Assembly (NCBI RefSeq): GCF_002240565.1
Contig: NZ_MZMO01000001.1
Span: 1,612,001 to 1,676,000 of the forward strand
Direction of reading: 5' to 3'
DNA from: Clavibacter michiganensis subsp. insidiosus
Lineage (GTDB): Bacteria; Actinomycetota; Actinomycetes; Actinomycetales; Microbacteriaceae
Length of the DNA: 64,000 nucleotides
Below are positions 40,343-49,435 of this stretch, one piece after another. Every line of letters begins with the position of its first letter. Position 1 is the stretch's first letter. The translations under genes and the position numbers were made by a program. The notes beneath the pieces were generated by a model that made no database searches, had not been told where the DNA came from, and saw nothing but the letters and a program-made list of their open reading frames with translations.

Positions 40343-41247
40343 GGCCCGAACCACCCGAGGTCGACCGGGTCGCCGCGTCGCAGGCCGCCGTCGCCGCCCG
40401 CCGCGCCCGCGCGCGGGTGAAGCACGACATCGTCACGGGGGAGCGCACGCCGCTCGGCGTGCTCGACGCGTCCGCGGATCCCGCCCGCCGCGCCGAGGCG
40501 ACCCTCCGCGTCACCGAGTTCCTCACGAGCATCCCGAACATCGGCCCCACCAAGCTCGAGCGGATCCTCGGTGAGCTCGGCATCTCCACCGCCAAGCGCC
40601 TCGGCGGGCTCGGCGTGCACCAGCGCGTGCGGCTCACGCGCTTCCTCGAGGAGTGGCAGGCGGCCAAGCAGATCGTCGAGCCCAGCCGACTCGTCGTGCT
40701 CGCGGGCCCCACCGCGGTCGGCAAGGGCACCGTCTCCACCTTCATCCGCGAGAACGAGCCCGACGTGCTGCTCTCCGTCTCCGCGACCACGCGCGCGCCG
40801 CGTCCCGGGGAGGTCGAGGGCGTCAACTACTACTTCGTCTCCGACGCCGAGTTCGACCGCATGGTCGAGCAGCAGGAGCTCCTCGAGTGGGCGACGGTGC
40901 ACAACGCCCACCGCTACGGCACGCCGCGCGCGCCCATCGATGCCGCGCTGGCCGAGGGCCGGAGCGTGCTGCTCGAGATCGACATCCAGGGCGCGCGCCA
41001 GGTGAAGGCCGCCATGCCCGAGGCGCGGCTCGTGTTCCTGCTGCCGCCCACCTGGGAGGAGCTCGTGCGCCGCCTGGTCGGCCGCGGCACCGAGGGGCCC
41101 GAGGAGCAGCAGCGTCGCCTGGACACCGCGAAGGTCGAGCTGGCCGCCCAGGACGAGTTCGACCACCTCGTCGTCAACCGCGATGTCGCGGAAGCGGCGG
41201 GCGAGGTCGTAGACTTGATGAGATCCAGGAAGGTCGTCGGTGCATGA
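40339..41247 (+). CDS. gmk: Fusion of actinobacterial integration host factor (mIHF) with guanylate kinase
   Basis: Residues 1 to about 110 match actinobacterial mIHF, a nucleoid DNA-bending protein: [16 protein letters not shown], then [23 protein letters not shown] and [20 protein letters not shown], the H2TH-type DNA-binding part. Residues about 117-302 are guanylate kinase, GMP to GDP: P-loop [10 protein letters not shown] at 122-131, [21 protein letters not shown] for [18 protein letters not shown] [20 protein letters not shown], and [21 protein letters not shown]. In mycobacteria and Streptomyces these are two separate genes side by side; here the frame is continuous with no stop and no internal ribosome binding site that I can see. 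Either one bifunctional protein is made or it is cut or internally initiated. Confidence 0.92.
   Translation: MRPEPPEVDRVAASQAAVAARRARARVKHDIVTGERTPLGVLDASADPARRAEATLRVTEFLTSIPNIGPTKLERILGELGISTAKRLGGLGVHQRVRLTRFLEEWQAAKQIVEPSRLVVLAGPTAVGKGTVSTFIRENEPDVLLSVSATTRAPRPGEVEGVNYYFVSDAEFDRMVEQQELLEWATVHNAHRYGTPRAPIDAALAEGRSVLLEIDIQGARQVKAAMPEARLVFLLPPTWEELVRRLVGRGTEGPEEQQRRLDTAKVELAAQDEFDHLVVNRDVAEAAGEVVDLMRSRKVVGA
41210..41215 (+). promoter_or_regulatory. Candidate -10 box of rpoZ inside the gmk 3' end
   Basis: TAGACT, spelled with the rare codon GTA followed by GAC TTG, would start an rpoZ transcript with a leader of about 75 bases. No clear -35 box. Confidence 0.3.
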
Positions 41248-41295
41248 AGCGGACCCGCACGGCCTTCTTCCATGCAATGAGGAAGCGGCACATCC

Positions 41296-41565
41296 ATGGT
41301 TGACAAGACCCAGGGCATCATCGACCCGCCCATCGACGAGCTCCTCTCGAAGGTCGACTCGAAGTACGCGCTCGTGATCTTCGCCTCCAAGCGGGCCCGC
41401 CAGATCAACGACTACTACGCCGACCTGCACGAGGGCAGCCTGTTCGACAACGTCGGACCGCTCGTCGACTCCACCATCGACGACAAGCCCCTCTCGGTCG
41501 CCATGCACGAGATCAACGAGGACAAGCTCGTCGCCACGCCCATCGTGGAGCCCGCGGCCTCCTAG
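41296..41565 (+). CDS. rpoZ: DNA-directed RNA polymerase subunit omega
   Basis: Omega helps fold and hold the beta-prime subunit of RNA polymerase. The 89 aa have the family core: [38 protein letters not shown] with the helix contacting beta-prime, then [22 protein letters not shown] upstream of the ATG is the ribosome binding site. It follows gmk, as in nearly all actinobacteria and proteobacteria. Confidence 0.96.
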   Translation: MVDKTQGIIDPPIDELLSKVDSKYALVIFASKRARQINDYYADLHEGSLFDNVGPLVDSTIDDKPLSVAMHEINEDKLVATPIVEPAAS

Positions 41566-41643
41566 CCGCCCGCCGTCCCGGATGCCCCGCGCCGACCGCA
41601 CGCCGCACGCCCTCCCCGCCACGCGGCACCGGAGCGCCGCCGC

Positions 41644-42861
41644 GTGATGGTCGTCGTGGGGATCACGGGCGGGATCGCGGCCTACAAGGCCGTCGGCGTG
41701 GTCCGGGGCCTCGTGCTCCTCGGCCATGACGTGCACGTCGTGCCCACCGAGGCGGCGCTCCGCTTCGTCGGGAAGCCCACGCTCGAGGCCGTCAGCCGGA
41801 ACCCCGTCACGAGCGACCTCTACGACGGCGTCTCCGAGGTCCGCCACGTCGCGCTCGGCCAGAAGGCCGACCTCATCGTCGTCGCCCCCGCCACCGCCCA
41901 CACGCTCGCGACCATGGCGCTCGGCCTGTCGGACGACCTGCTGGGCACCACGATCCTCGCCAGCCGCGCGCCCCTCGTCGTCGCCCCTGCGATGCACACC
42001 GAGATGTGGCAGCACCCGGCCACCCAGGCCAACGCGGCCCTCCTGCGCTCGCGCGGCGCCACGCTCGTCGGCCCCACGTCCGGCCGTCTCACCGGAACGG
42101 ACTCCGGGCCGGGCCGCATGGCCGAGGTGGAGGACGTCATCGCCGCCGCCCTCGCCGCGGTGCGCTCCGGCGGACGCGACCTCGAGGGGCGCCGCGTCGT
42201 CGTCTCCGCCGGTGGCACGCGCGAGCCGTTGGATCCCGTGCGCTTCCTCGGCAACCGCTCCTCCGGCCGGCAGGGGGTCGCCCTCGCGGTCGCCGCCCGC
42301 GACCGCGGTGCCGACGTCGTGCTCGTCGCCGCGCACCTCGAGGTGCCGGCGCCGGCCGGCGTCCGCGTGGTGCCCGTCTCGACCGCCCTCGAGCTCTCCG
42401 ACGCCATGGTGCGCGAGGCCGACGGCGCCGACGTCGTCATCATGGCCGCGGCCGTCGCCGACTACCGGCCCGTCCGGGTGTCCGAGGGCAAGATCAAGAA
42501 GGACGAGGCGGGCGACGCGCTCTCCGTCGAGCTCGTGCGGAACCCGGATGTGCTCCAGCGGCTCGCCGCGGACGCCGCCGTGCCGCGCGCGGACGGCACG
42601 CGCCGCGTCGTCGTGGGCTTCGCGGCGGAGACCGAGGAGGACCCGGCCGAGCTGGTGCGCATCGGCCGCGAGAAGCTCGCCCGGAAGGGCTGCGACCTGC
42701 TCGTCCTCAACAGGGTGGGGTGGTCCGAGGGGTTCGCCACGGAGGGCAACACGATCACGGTGCTCGCGAGGTCCGGCGATACACTCGTGGAGGCCTCCGG
42801 CTCCAAGGAGCAGGTCGCCCATCGAATTCTCGACGTAGTGGGTGTGCCGACGCCGCAGTAG
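41644..42861 (+). CDS. coaBC: Bifunctional phosphopantothenoylcysteine decarboxylase / phosphopantothenate--cysteine ligase
   Basis: CoaBC carries out two steps of coenzyme A synthesis. The N-terminal flavoprotein half (VVGITGGIAAYKAVGVVRGL, the active His in the VRHVAL segment, VAPAMHTEMW) is the decarboxylase; the C-terminal half (GRRVVVSAGGTREPLDPVRFLGNRSSGRQG, VIMAAAVADYRPV, KIKKDEAGDALSVELVRNPDVL) is the ligase. In the flap region the sequence is LTGTDSGPGRM, without the Cys found in the E. coli ACGD motif. The start is GTG at 41644 or the adjacent ATG at 41647; 405 aa. The 3' end uses several A/T-rich codons, perhaps for a metK promoter. Confidence 0.94.
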   Translation: MMVVVGITGGIAAYKAVGVVRGLVLLGHDVHVVPTEAALRFVGKPTLEAVSRNPVTSDLYDGVSEVRHVALGQKADLIVVAPATAHTLATMALGLSDDLLGTTILASRAPLVVAPAMHTEMWQHPATQANAALLRSRGATLVGPTSGRLTGTDSGPGRMAEVEDVIAAALAAVRSGGRDLEGRRVVVSAGGTREPLDPVRFLGNRSSGRQGVALAVAARDRGADVVLVAAHLEVPAPAGVRVVPVSTALELSDAMVREADGADVVIMAAAVADYRPVRVSEGKIKKDEAGDALSVELVRNPDVLQRLAADAAVPRADGTRRVVVGFAAETEEDPAELVRIGREKLARKGCDLLVLNRVGWSEGFATEGNTITVLARSGDTLVEASGSKEQVAHRILDVVGVPTPQ

Positions 42862-42900
42862 CGGGCGGCGCGCGACCACGCGATCCCCCTGGAGCGACCC

Positions 42901-44112
42901 GTGACCGACCTGCGCCTGTTCACCTCCGAGTCCGTCACCGAGGGGCATCCGGACAAGATCTGCGACCAGATCTCGGACAGCATCCTCGACGCGCTCCTCA
43001 CGCAGGACCCGACGAGTCGCGCGGCGGTCGAGACGCTCGTCACCACCGGGCTCGTGCACGTCGCGGGCGAGGTCACCACGAGCGGATACGTCGACATCCC
43101 GCAGATCGTGCGCGACCGCATCCGGGACATCGGCTACGACTCCTCCGAGGTCGGCTTCGACGGCAGCAACTGCGGCGTCACGGTGTCCATCGGCGCGCAG
43201 TCGCCTGACATCGCGCAGGGCGTCGACCGCTCGTACGAGTCGCGCTCGGGATCCGCGTCCACCGACGCGCACGACCTCCAGGGCGCCGGCGACCAGGGCC
43301 TCATGTTCGGCTACGCGTCGCGCGACACCCCCGTGTTCATGCCGCTGCCCATCTACCTCGCGCACCGCCTCGCCGAGCGCCTCGCGGCCGTCCGCCACTC
43401 GGGCGAGCTCGCGTACCTCCGGCCCGACGGCAAGACGCAGGTCACCATCGGCTACGACGGGCTCGTGCCCCGCACGGTCGACACCGTGGTGCTCTCCACC
43501 CAGCACGGCCCGCAGGTCTCCCAGGAGGACCTCCGTCGCGAGGTCGAGGAGCACGTGATCCGCCCGGTGCTCGCGCAGGCGGCGGAGATCGGCATCGAGC
43601 TCGACTCGCGCGATGCCACCCTGCTCATCAACCCCACGGGCAAGTTCGAGATCGGCGGCCCGAAGGGCGACGCGGGGCTCACCGGCCGGAAGATCATCGT
43701 CGACACCTACGGCGGCTTCAGCCGGCACGGCGGCGGCGCGTTCAGCGGCAAGGACCCGTCGAAGGTCGACCGCAGCGCCGCGTACGCCATGCGCTGGGTC
43801 GCGAAGAACGCGGTCGCCGCGGGCCTCGCCGACCGGCTCGAGGTGCAGGTCGCGTACGCCATCGGCAAGGCCGCGCCCGTGGGCCTCTACGTCGAGGCAT
43901 TCGGCACGGCCCACGTTCCCGAGGAGCGCATCGTCCGCGCCATCCGCGAGACCTTCGACCTGCGTCCCGCCGCCATCGTCGAGCGGCTCGACCTGCTCCG
44001 CCCCATCTACGCGCAGACCGCCGCCTACGGGCACTTCGGTCGCGAGCTGCCGGACTTCACCTGGGAGGCGCTCGACCGTGTCGCCGACCTGCAGAGCGCC
44101 GCGGGCCTCTGA
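42901..44112 (+). CDS. metK: S-adenosylmethionine synthase
   Basis: MetK makes SAM from methionine and ATP. The 403 aa contain the three-domain signatures [61 protein letters not shown] and [23 protein letters not shown], all intact. The GTG start follows CTGGAGCG. The 39-base gap to coaBC is too short for a SAM riboswitch and none is seen. Confidence 0.97.
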   Translation: MTDLRLFTSESVTEGHPDKICDQISDSILDALLTQDPTSRAAVETLVTTGLVHVAGEVTTSGYVDIPQIVRDRIRDIGYDSSEVGFDGSNCGVTVSIGAQSPDIAQGVDRSYESRSGSASTDAHDLQGAGDQGLMFGYASRDTPVFMPLPIYLAHRLAERLAAVRHSGELAYLRPDGKTQVTIGYDGLVPRTVDTVVLSTQHGPQVSQEDLRREVEEHVIRPVLAQAAEIGIELDSRDATLLINPTGKFEIGGPKGDAGLTGRKIIVDTYGGFSRHGGGAFSGKDPSKVDRSAAYAMRWVAKNAVAAGLADRLEVQVAYAIGKAAPVGLYVEAFGTAHVPEERIVRAIRETFDLRPAAIVERLDLLRPIYAQTAAYGHFGRELPDFTWEALDRVADLQSAAGL

Positions 44113-44153
44113 CGCGCGCCGCCGCCGGGTCCGGGCATGACCGGGGGTGCCCG

Positions 44154-46235
44154 GTGACCGCGGGGGATCCGTCCGGCGGTCCCGTCGCGGCCGCGGACGC
44201 GTCGGACGCCACGACGTCCGGCTCCGCCGACGCCCGCCCGCCCGTCGTCCGCGTCATGGTCGACTCCCCGCTGCCGCAGCTCGACCGGCTGTTCGACTAC
44301 GCCGTGCCCGAGGCGCTGCGGGAGACGTGCGTGCCCGGCGTGCGCGTGCGCGTGCCGCTGCGCTCGGCGGGGCGGGTCGCCGACGGCTACGTCGTCGAGG
44401 TCGGCGACGGCGGGGGCTACGACGGCGCGCTCAGCGAGGTGGAGCAGGTCGTGTCGCCGCTGCCCGTGCTGCGTCCGGAGATCTGGACGCTGGCGCGCGA
44501 GGTCGCCGACCGGCAGGCCGGGACCGCGTCCGACGTGATCCGGCTGGCCGTGCCGCCGCGCCAGGTGCGCGTCGAGAAGGCGCACCTCGCGGCCCTCGCG
44601 GCCGCGGCGGACGCGGACCCGGCGTCGCCCGCCGATCCCGCGGCTCCCGTCGTCGACGCCTCCGCGCTCCCGGTCATCGACGGCTACGCGCCCGGCACGC
44701 TCGACGCGGCGGTCGACGGATCCGGTCGCGTGGCCGTCGACGCGATCCCCGAGGTCGTCGAGCTGCCCGGTGGCGTCTGGGCCGGACGCTGGGCCGTCAC
44801 GCTCGCGAAGGCCGCCGCGCGGGTGCTCGCATCCGGCCGCAGCAGCGTGCTCGTGGTGCCCGACTACCGCGACCAGGACCAGCTGGAGGCCGCCCTCGCC
44901 GCGCACGCTCCCGCCGGATCCGTGCTGCGCACCGACGCGCGCCAGTCCGGCCCCGACCGCTACCGCTCCTTCCTCGCGGGCCTCGGCGACGCGCCCCGCA
45001 TCGTCGTCGGCAACCGCTCGGCCGTGTACGCGCCCGCGCCGCGCCTCGGCCTCGTCGCGATGTGGGACGAGGGCGACCCGCTGCACGCCGAGCCGCTCAG
45101 CCCCTACGCCCACGCGCGCGACGTCGCCCTCCTGCGCGGCCGTCAGCAGGGCACCGCGCTCGTGCTGCTCGCGCACTCGCGGAGCACGGAGGTCGAGCGG
45201 CTCGTCGCGATCGGCTACCTCACGAGCGTCGCCCCCGAGAGGAACCGCACCCCGCGGGTGATCCCGACCACCTCGCAGACGGGCGACGAGGGCTTCGCCC
45301 GGCAGTCCAGGATCCCGTCGGGCGCCTGGCGCGCGGCCAAGGACGCCGTCGAGCACGGGCCGGTCCTCATCCAGGTCGCGCGGCCGGGCTACGCGCCGCT
45401 CGTGGCCTGCCGCGCCTGCCGGCAGGCCGCCCGCTGCACCGTCTGCACGGGCCCGCTCGGCATGTCCACCGCGACGAGCACGCCGACCTGCGGCTGGTGC
45501 GGGCACCTCGCGGGCGACTGGCGCTGCGCGAACTGCGGATCCGACGAGCTGCGCCTCGTCACCATCGGCGCGGGCCGCACCGCGGAGGAGCTCGGCCGCG
45601 CCTTCCCCGGCGTGCAGGTGGTGCTGGCCGACGGCGAGCGCCACGTGCAGGAGGTCGACGCGGAGTCGCGGCTCGTCGTCGCCACGCGCGGGGCCGAGCC
45701 CGTCGCGGCCGGCGGCTACCGCGCGATCCTGCTGCTCGACGGGGAGCGGATGCTCGCCCGCGAGAGCCTGCGGGTGGGGGAGGACGTGCTCCGCCAGTGG
45801 TCCAACGCCGCCGCCCTCGCCGCGCCGCGGGCGCCCGTGATGCTCGTGGGCGTCGGCGGCCAGGTCGCGCGCGCCCTCGCCACCTGGCAGCAGCCGCGGT
45901 ACGCGCGCGAGGAGCTGCTCGAGCGCCGGGCGCTGCGCTTCCCGCCGGCCGTGCGCGCCGCGAGCGTCGAGGGGCTGCCGGACGCGGTCGGCCAGGCGGT
46001 CGATCGGCTCGCGGGGATCGAGGGGGTCGACGTCCTCGGCCCGGTGCCGACCGAGCAGGGCCGCGTGCGGGCCATCGTCCGGCTCGACTACGGGAGCGGC
46101 CCGGACGCGGCGCGCGAGCTGCGCGCGGCCGTCGTGAAGAACGCCTCCAGCCGCCGCAAGCCCGTCGCGGGCCGCACCGGGTTCCGGCCCACGGTCCCGC
46201 TCCGTGTACGGTTCGACGACACGGGGCTGTTCTGA
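44154..46235 (+). CDS. priA: Primosomal protein N' (PriA), actinobacterial degenerate type
   Basis: PriA restarts collapsed replication forks. The 693 aa start with the fork-binding domain (VVRVMVDSPLPQLDRLFDYAVPE, VRVPLRSAGRVADGYVVE). The middle has the helicase fold but no Walker A: the place is occupied by GGVWAGRWAVTLAKAAARVLASGRSSVLVVPDY. The zinc-binding region keeps its Cys pairs (CRACRQAARCTVC and CGWCGHL with CANCG). As in mycobacterial PriA, this argues for a protein that binds forks and recruits partners but does not unwind DNA. A GTG start at 44154; TACGGT near the 3' end (46208-46213) may be a promoter for fmt. Confidence 0.9.
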   Translation: MTAGDPSGGPVAAADASDATTSGSADARPPVVRVMVDSPLPQLDRLFDYAVPEALRETCVPGVRVRVPLRSAGRVADGYVVEVGDGGGYDGALSEVEQVVSPLPVLRPEIWTLAREVADRQAGTASDVIRLAVPPRQVRVEKAHLAALAAAADADPASPADPAAPVVDASALPVIDGYAPGTLDAAVDGSGRVAVDAIPEVVELPGGVWAGRWAVTLAKAAARVLASGRSSVLVVPDYRDQDQLEAALAAHAPAGSVLRTDARQSGPDRYRSFLAGLGDAPRIVVGNRSAVYAPAPRLGLVAMWDEGDPLHAEPLSPYAHARDVALLRGRQQGTALVLLAHSRSTEVERLVAIGYLTSVAPERNRTPRVIPTTSQTGDEGFARQSRIPSGAWRAAKDAVEHGPVLIQVARPGYAPLVACRACRQAARCTVCTGPLGMSTATSTPTCGWCGHLAGDWRCANCGSDELRLVTIGAGRTAEELGRAFPGVQVVLADGERHVQEVDAESRLVVATRGAEPVAAGGYRAILLLDGERMLARESLRVGEDVLRQWSNAAALAAPRAPVMLVGVGGQVARALATWQQPRYAREELLERRALRFPPAVRAASVEGLPDAVGQAVDRLAGIEGVDVLGPVPTEQGRVRAIVRLDYGSGPDAARELRAAVVKNASSRRKPVAGRTGFRPTVPLRVRFDDTGLF

Positions 46236-46326
46236 TCCGCGGCCGCCGCGCCGACCGTGCATCCGGTCCGACAGCGCTCCCCGCATCCACCGCCCGCCCT
46301 GCTCGCCGTCCCCGGAATGGATCCGC

Positions 46327-47244
46327 ATGAGACTCGTCTTCGCCGGCACGCCCCGCGCGGCCATCCCGTCGCTCGTCCGCCTGCACGCCTCGGGCCATGG
46401 GGTCGCGCTCGTCGTCACGCGCGCCGACGCGCCCACCGGCCGCAAGCGCGTGCTCACGCCGTCGCCCGTCGCGTCGGAGGCCGAGCGGCTGGGCATCCCG
46501 ACGCTCCGCACCAACCGCCTGGACGACGAGGCGACCGCCCGCATCGCCGCGCTCGACGCCGACCTCGGGGTCATCGTCGCCTACGGCGGACTCGTGCGCG
46601 AGCCGCTCCTCTCGACACCCGCGCGCGGCTGGATCAACCTGCACTTCTCCCTGCTGCCCCGGTGGCGGGGAGCCGCTCCCGTGCAGCGCTCGATCATGGC
46701 GGGCGAGACCGTCACGGGCGCCAGCGTCTTCCAGCTCGAGCGGGGCATGGACACCGGTCCCGTGTTCGCGAGGGAGGAGCGGCCCACGGGGGCGCACGAG
46801 ACCGCGGGGGACGTGCTGCACGCGCTCGCGATGCAGGGCGCCGACCTCCTCGCGCGCACGGTCGACGGGATCGCCGCGGGCTCCGCCGTCGCGCGCCCCC
46901 AGGAGGGCGAGCCCACGCTCGCGCCCAAGACCACCATCGACGACGGCCGGATCGACTGGGCGCGCCCGTCGGACGCCGTGCTCGCGCAGATCCGCGGGGT
47001 GACGCCGGAGCCCGGCGCGTTCACCTCGGTGGACGACGTGCGCGTCAAGGTCCACCGGGCGGCCGAGCTGCACGACGCCGCCCCGCTGGACCCCGGGCGC
47101 ATCGAGTCCGTCGGCGGCGTCGTCGCCGTCGGCACCGCCAGCCACCCCGTCGAGCTCATCCAGGTGCAGCCCGCGGGCAAGCGCCCCATGCCCGCCGCCG
47201 ACTGGTGGCGCGGCGTCACGACGGAGGACGTCACCGCACGATGA
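46327..47244 (+). CDS. fmt: Methionyl-tRNA formyltransferase
   Basis: Fmt formylates initiator Met-tRNA. The 305 aa have MRLVFAGTPRAAIPSL at the start, RADAPTGRKRVLTPSPV, the folate site INLHFSLLPRWRGAAPVQRSIMAG with the catalytic Asn/His/Asp triad parts, and the C-terminal OB-like domain. The ATG at 46327 is chosen since the frame upstream adds 41 unconserved residues; GGAATGG lies upstream. The usual def gene is not adjacent. ATGA overlap with rsmB. Confidence 0.96.
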   Translation: MRLVFAGTPRAAIPSLVRLHASGHGVALVVTRADAPTGRKRVLTPSPVASEAERLGIPTLRTNRLDDEATARIAALDADLGVIVAYGGLVREPLLSTPARGWINLHFSLLPRWRGAAPVQRSIMAGETVTGASVFQLERGMDTGPVFAREERPTGAHETAGDVLHALAMQGADLLARTVDGIAAGSAVARPQEGEPTLAPKTTIDDGRIDWARPSDAVLAQIRGVTPEPGAFTSVDDVRVKVHRAAELHDAAPLDPGRIESVGGVVAVGTASHPVELIQVQPAGKRPMPAADWWRGVTTEDVTAR

Positions 47245-48722
47245 ACGACAGCACCGGTTCCTCCGCCCGCCGACCGGCCGGCCGCCGCCCCGCGGGAGGC
47301 GACCGCCGCCGACCCGCCGACCGCGCCGAGGTCGGCGGCCCGTCGACCGTCAGCCCGGCCCGCCGCGTCGCCTACGAGGTGGTGAGCGCGGTCCGCGAGT
47401 CGGACGCGTACGCGAACCTGCTGCTGCCGGTCCGGATCCGCCGCGCCGCCCTCAGCGCGCAGGACGCGGCGCTCGCCACCGAGCTGGCCTACGGCACCCT
47501 GCGCATGTCCGGCTACTACGACCGCGTGATCGAGCTGGCCGCCGGCCGACCCGTCAGCGCGATCGACGCGCCGATCCTCGACGTGCTGCGCCTCTCGGTG
47601 CACCAGCTCCTCAGCATGCGCGTCGCGACCCATGCGGCCGTGAACGAGGGCGTCGACATGGCGCGCGCGGTCGGATCCCGCTCCGCCACGGGCTTCGTCA
47701 ACGGCGTCCTCCGCACCATCACGCGCACCGAGCCCGACGGGTGGCGGCAGCGCGTCCTCGACAGCGCCGCGAGCGACGACGAGCGCCTCGCCCTCGAGCA
47801 CTCCCACCCGCTGTGGGTGCTGCGCGCCCTCCGCCAGGCGCTCGCCCGCGAGGGCCGCGCCGACGAGCTGGAGGACCTGCTGCGCGCCGACAACGCCGCG
47901 CCCGCCGTCAGCCTCGTCGCGCTCCCGGGCCTCGCGACCGTCGAGGAGACCGGCGAGCAGCCGGCCGCGTTCTCGCCCGTGGGCGCGTACCTCGAGGGCG
48001 GCGACCCGATGGACGCGCCCGGCGTCGCCGCGGGCCGCGTCCGCGTGCAGGACGAGGGCTCCCAGCTCGCCGCCCTCGCGCTCAGCCGCGCCCGCGCCGT
48101 CACGCCCGGCGAGCGCTGGCTCGACCTGTGCGCCGGCCCCGGCGGCAAGGCCGCGCTCCTCGCCGCGGAGGCCGGCCGCTCCGGCGCCCTGCTCACCGCG
48201 AACGAGCTCGTCCCCGCGCGCGCCGGGCTCGTCCGCGACGCGCTCCGCGCCGTCCCGGGCGACACCGAGGTGTGGGAGCTCGACGGCACGACCGTGGGGG
48301 AGACCCACCCGGGGGAGTTCGACCGGATCCTCCTCGACGCCCCCTGCAGCGGCCTCGGCGCCCTGCGCCGCCGCCCCGAGGCGCGCTGGCGGAAGACCCC
48401 GCGCGACGTCGCGGGCCTCGGCGCCCTGCAGGTCGGCCTCATCGACTCCGCGATCGGCGCGCTCGCGCCGGGCGGGATCCTCGCCTACGTCACGTGCTCG
48501 CCGCACCTCGCCGAGACCCGCGCCATCGTGCAGGCCGCCCTGCAGCGCCACCCCGACGTCACGGCGCTCGACACGCAGGCGGTGCTGCAGGAGGTGGCGG
48601 ACGGCGACCTCGAGCTGCCGGAGGCCGACCCCGACGCCGCGACCCGCGGATCCAGCGTGCAGCTCTGGCCGCACCGGCACGGCACCGACGCCATGTTCAT
48701 CGCCCTGCTGACCCGCCGGTAG
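47241..48722 (+). CDS. rsmB: 16S rRNA (cytosine-967-C5)-methyltransferase RsmB
   Basis: RsmB methylates a cytosine in 16S rRNA. After a basic Arg/Ala-rich start of about 35 residues comes a NusB-like domain (SPARRVAYEVVSAVRESDAYANLLLP, LDVLRLSVHQLLSMRVATHAAVNEGVD), then the SAM domain with GERWLDLCAGPGGKAALLAAEA, the two catalytic Cys in LDAPCSGLGALRRRPEARW and LAYVTCSPHLAETRAIV. 493 aa, typical for the family. The stop TAG is part of the rpe -10 box. Confidence 0.94.
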   Translation: MNDSTGSSARRPAGRRPAGGDRRRPADRAEVGGPSTVSPARRVAYEVVSAVRESDAYANLLLPVRIRRAALSAQDAALATELAYGTLRMSGYYDRVIELAAGRPVSAIDAPILDVLRLSVHQLLSMRVATHAAVNEGVDMARAVGSRSATGFVNGVLRTITRTEPDGWRQRVLDSAASDDERLALEHSHPLWVLRALRQALAREGRADELEDLLRADNAAPAVSLVALPGLATVEETGEQPAAFSPVGAYLEGGDPMDAPGVAAGRVRVQDEGSQLAALALSRARAVTPGERWLDLCAGPGGKAALLAAEAGRSGALLTANELVPARAGLVRDALRAVPGDTEVWELDGTTVGETHPGEFDRILLDAPCSGLGALRRRPEARWRKTPRDVAGLGALQVGLIDSAIGALAPGGILAYVTCSPHLAETRAIVQAALQRHPDVTALDTQAVLQEVADGDLELPEADPDAATRGSSVQLWPHRHGTDAMFIALLTRR

Positions 48723-48725
48723 GGT
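48720..48725 (+). promoter_or_regulatory. Candidate -10 box for a leaderless rpe transcript
   Basis: TAGGGT overlaps the rsmB stop and lies seven bases before the rpe ATG. AGGAG also sits in the seven bases, so a short-leader reading is possible. Confidence 0.45.
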
Positions 48726-48732
48726 CAGGAGC

Positions 48733-49401
48733 ATGCCCGTCCGCATCGAACCGAGCATCCTGTCCGCCGACTTCGCGAACCTGGAGCGCGAGATCCAGCG
48801 CCTCGCCACCGCCGACCTCGTGCACGTCGACATCATGGACAACCACTTCGTGCCGAACCTCACGTTCGGCCTGCCGATGGTCGAGCGCCTCCAGCAGGTG
48901 ACGCCCGTGCCGCTCGACATCCACCTGATGATCGACGACGTCGACCGCTGGGCCCCCGGCTACGCGGAGGCGGGCGCCGCGAGCGTCACCTTCCACGCCG
49001 AGGCCACGCGCGAGCCCGTCGCGCTCGCCCGGCGCCTGCGCGGGATCGGCGCGCGCGCCGGCATCGCGCTGAAGCCCGGCACCCCGGTGGACGACTACCT
49101 CGAGCTCCTCCACGAGTTCGACCAGGTGCTCGTCATGACGGTCGAGCCCGGCTTCGGCGGCCAGTCGTTCATGCCCGAGACCATGCCCAAGCTCCGCGCC
49201 CTCCGCTCGCGCCTCCGCGAGTCCGGGCATGACGTGTGGCTCCAGGTCGACGGCGGCATCGACGTCGAGACCATCGGCCGCGCGGCCGAGGCCGGCGCCG
49301 ACACGTTCGTCTCCGGATCCGGCGTCTTCCGCGGCGGCGACCCCGAGGCGGCCATCGCCGAGCTGCGCCGCGCAGCCGAGGCCCACACCCACGCGCGCTG
49401 A
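48733..49401 (+). CDS. rpe: Ribulose-phosphate 3-epimerase
   Basis: Rpe interconverts ribulose-5-P and xylulose-5-P in the pentose phosphate pathway. The 222-aa TIM barrel shows RIEPSILSADFANLEREI, VHVDIMDNHFVPNLTFG (metal His/Asp), LDIHLMIDDVDRW, VLVMTVEPGFGGQSFMPETM and QVDGGIDVETIGRAAEAGAD. All catalytic residues appear present. Confidence 0.96.
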   Translation: MPVRIEPSILSADFANLEREIQRLATADLVHVDIMDNHFVPNLTFGLPMVERLQQVTPVPLDIHLMIDDVDRWAPGYAEAGAASVTFHAEATREPVALARRLRGIGARAGIALKPGTPVDDYLELLHEFDQVLVMTVEPGFGGQSFMPETMPKLRALRSRLRESGHDVWLQVDGGIDVETIGRAAEAGADTFVSGSGVFRGGDPEAAIAELRRAAEAHTHAR

Positions 49402-49435
49402 CGGAGGCCCGGCGCGGATCTGCTTGACTGGATCC

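Noticed and set aside
41248..41295. A tiny peptide gene starting at ATG 41272 before rpoZ
   Set aside because: The stretch holds ATG-like triplets from chance and the ribosome binding site GAGGAAG fits the rpoZ ATG at 41296 better.
42862..42900. SAM riboswitch before metK
   Set aside because: The gap is only 39 bases and shows none of the conserved SAM-riboswitch helices.
39859..44034. Very long open frames on the minus strand, for example 1391 codons here and about 1058 codons at 60722-63898 and 1446 at 23185-27525
   Set aside because: They lie opposite well-recognised + strand genes and read as His/Arg/Asp/Val-rich sequence without domains. High GC at third codon positions removes stops from the antisense frame.
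46204..46326. Longer fmt start at 46204
   Set aside because: It would overlap priA and add 41 unconserved residues; MRLVFAGTP at 46327 is the family N-terminus.
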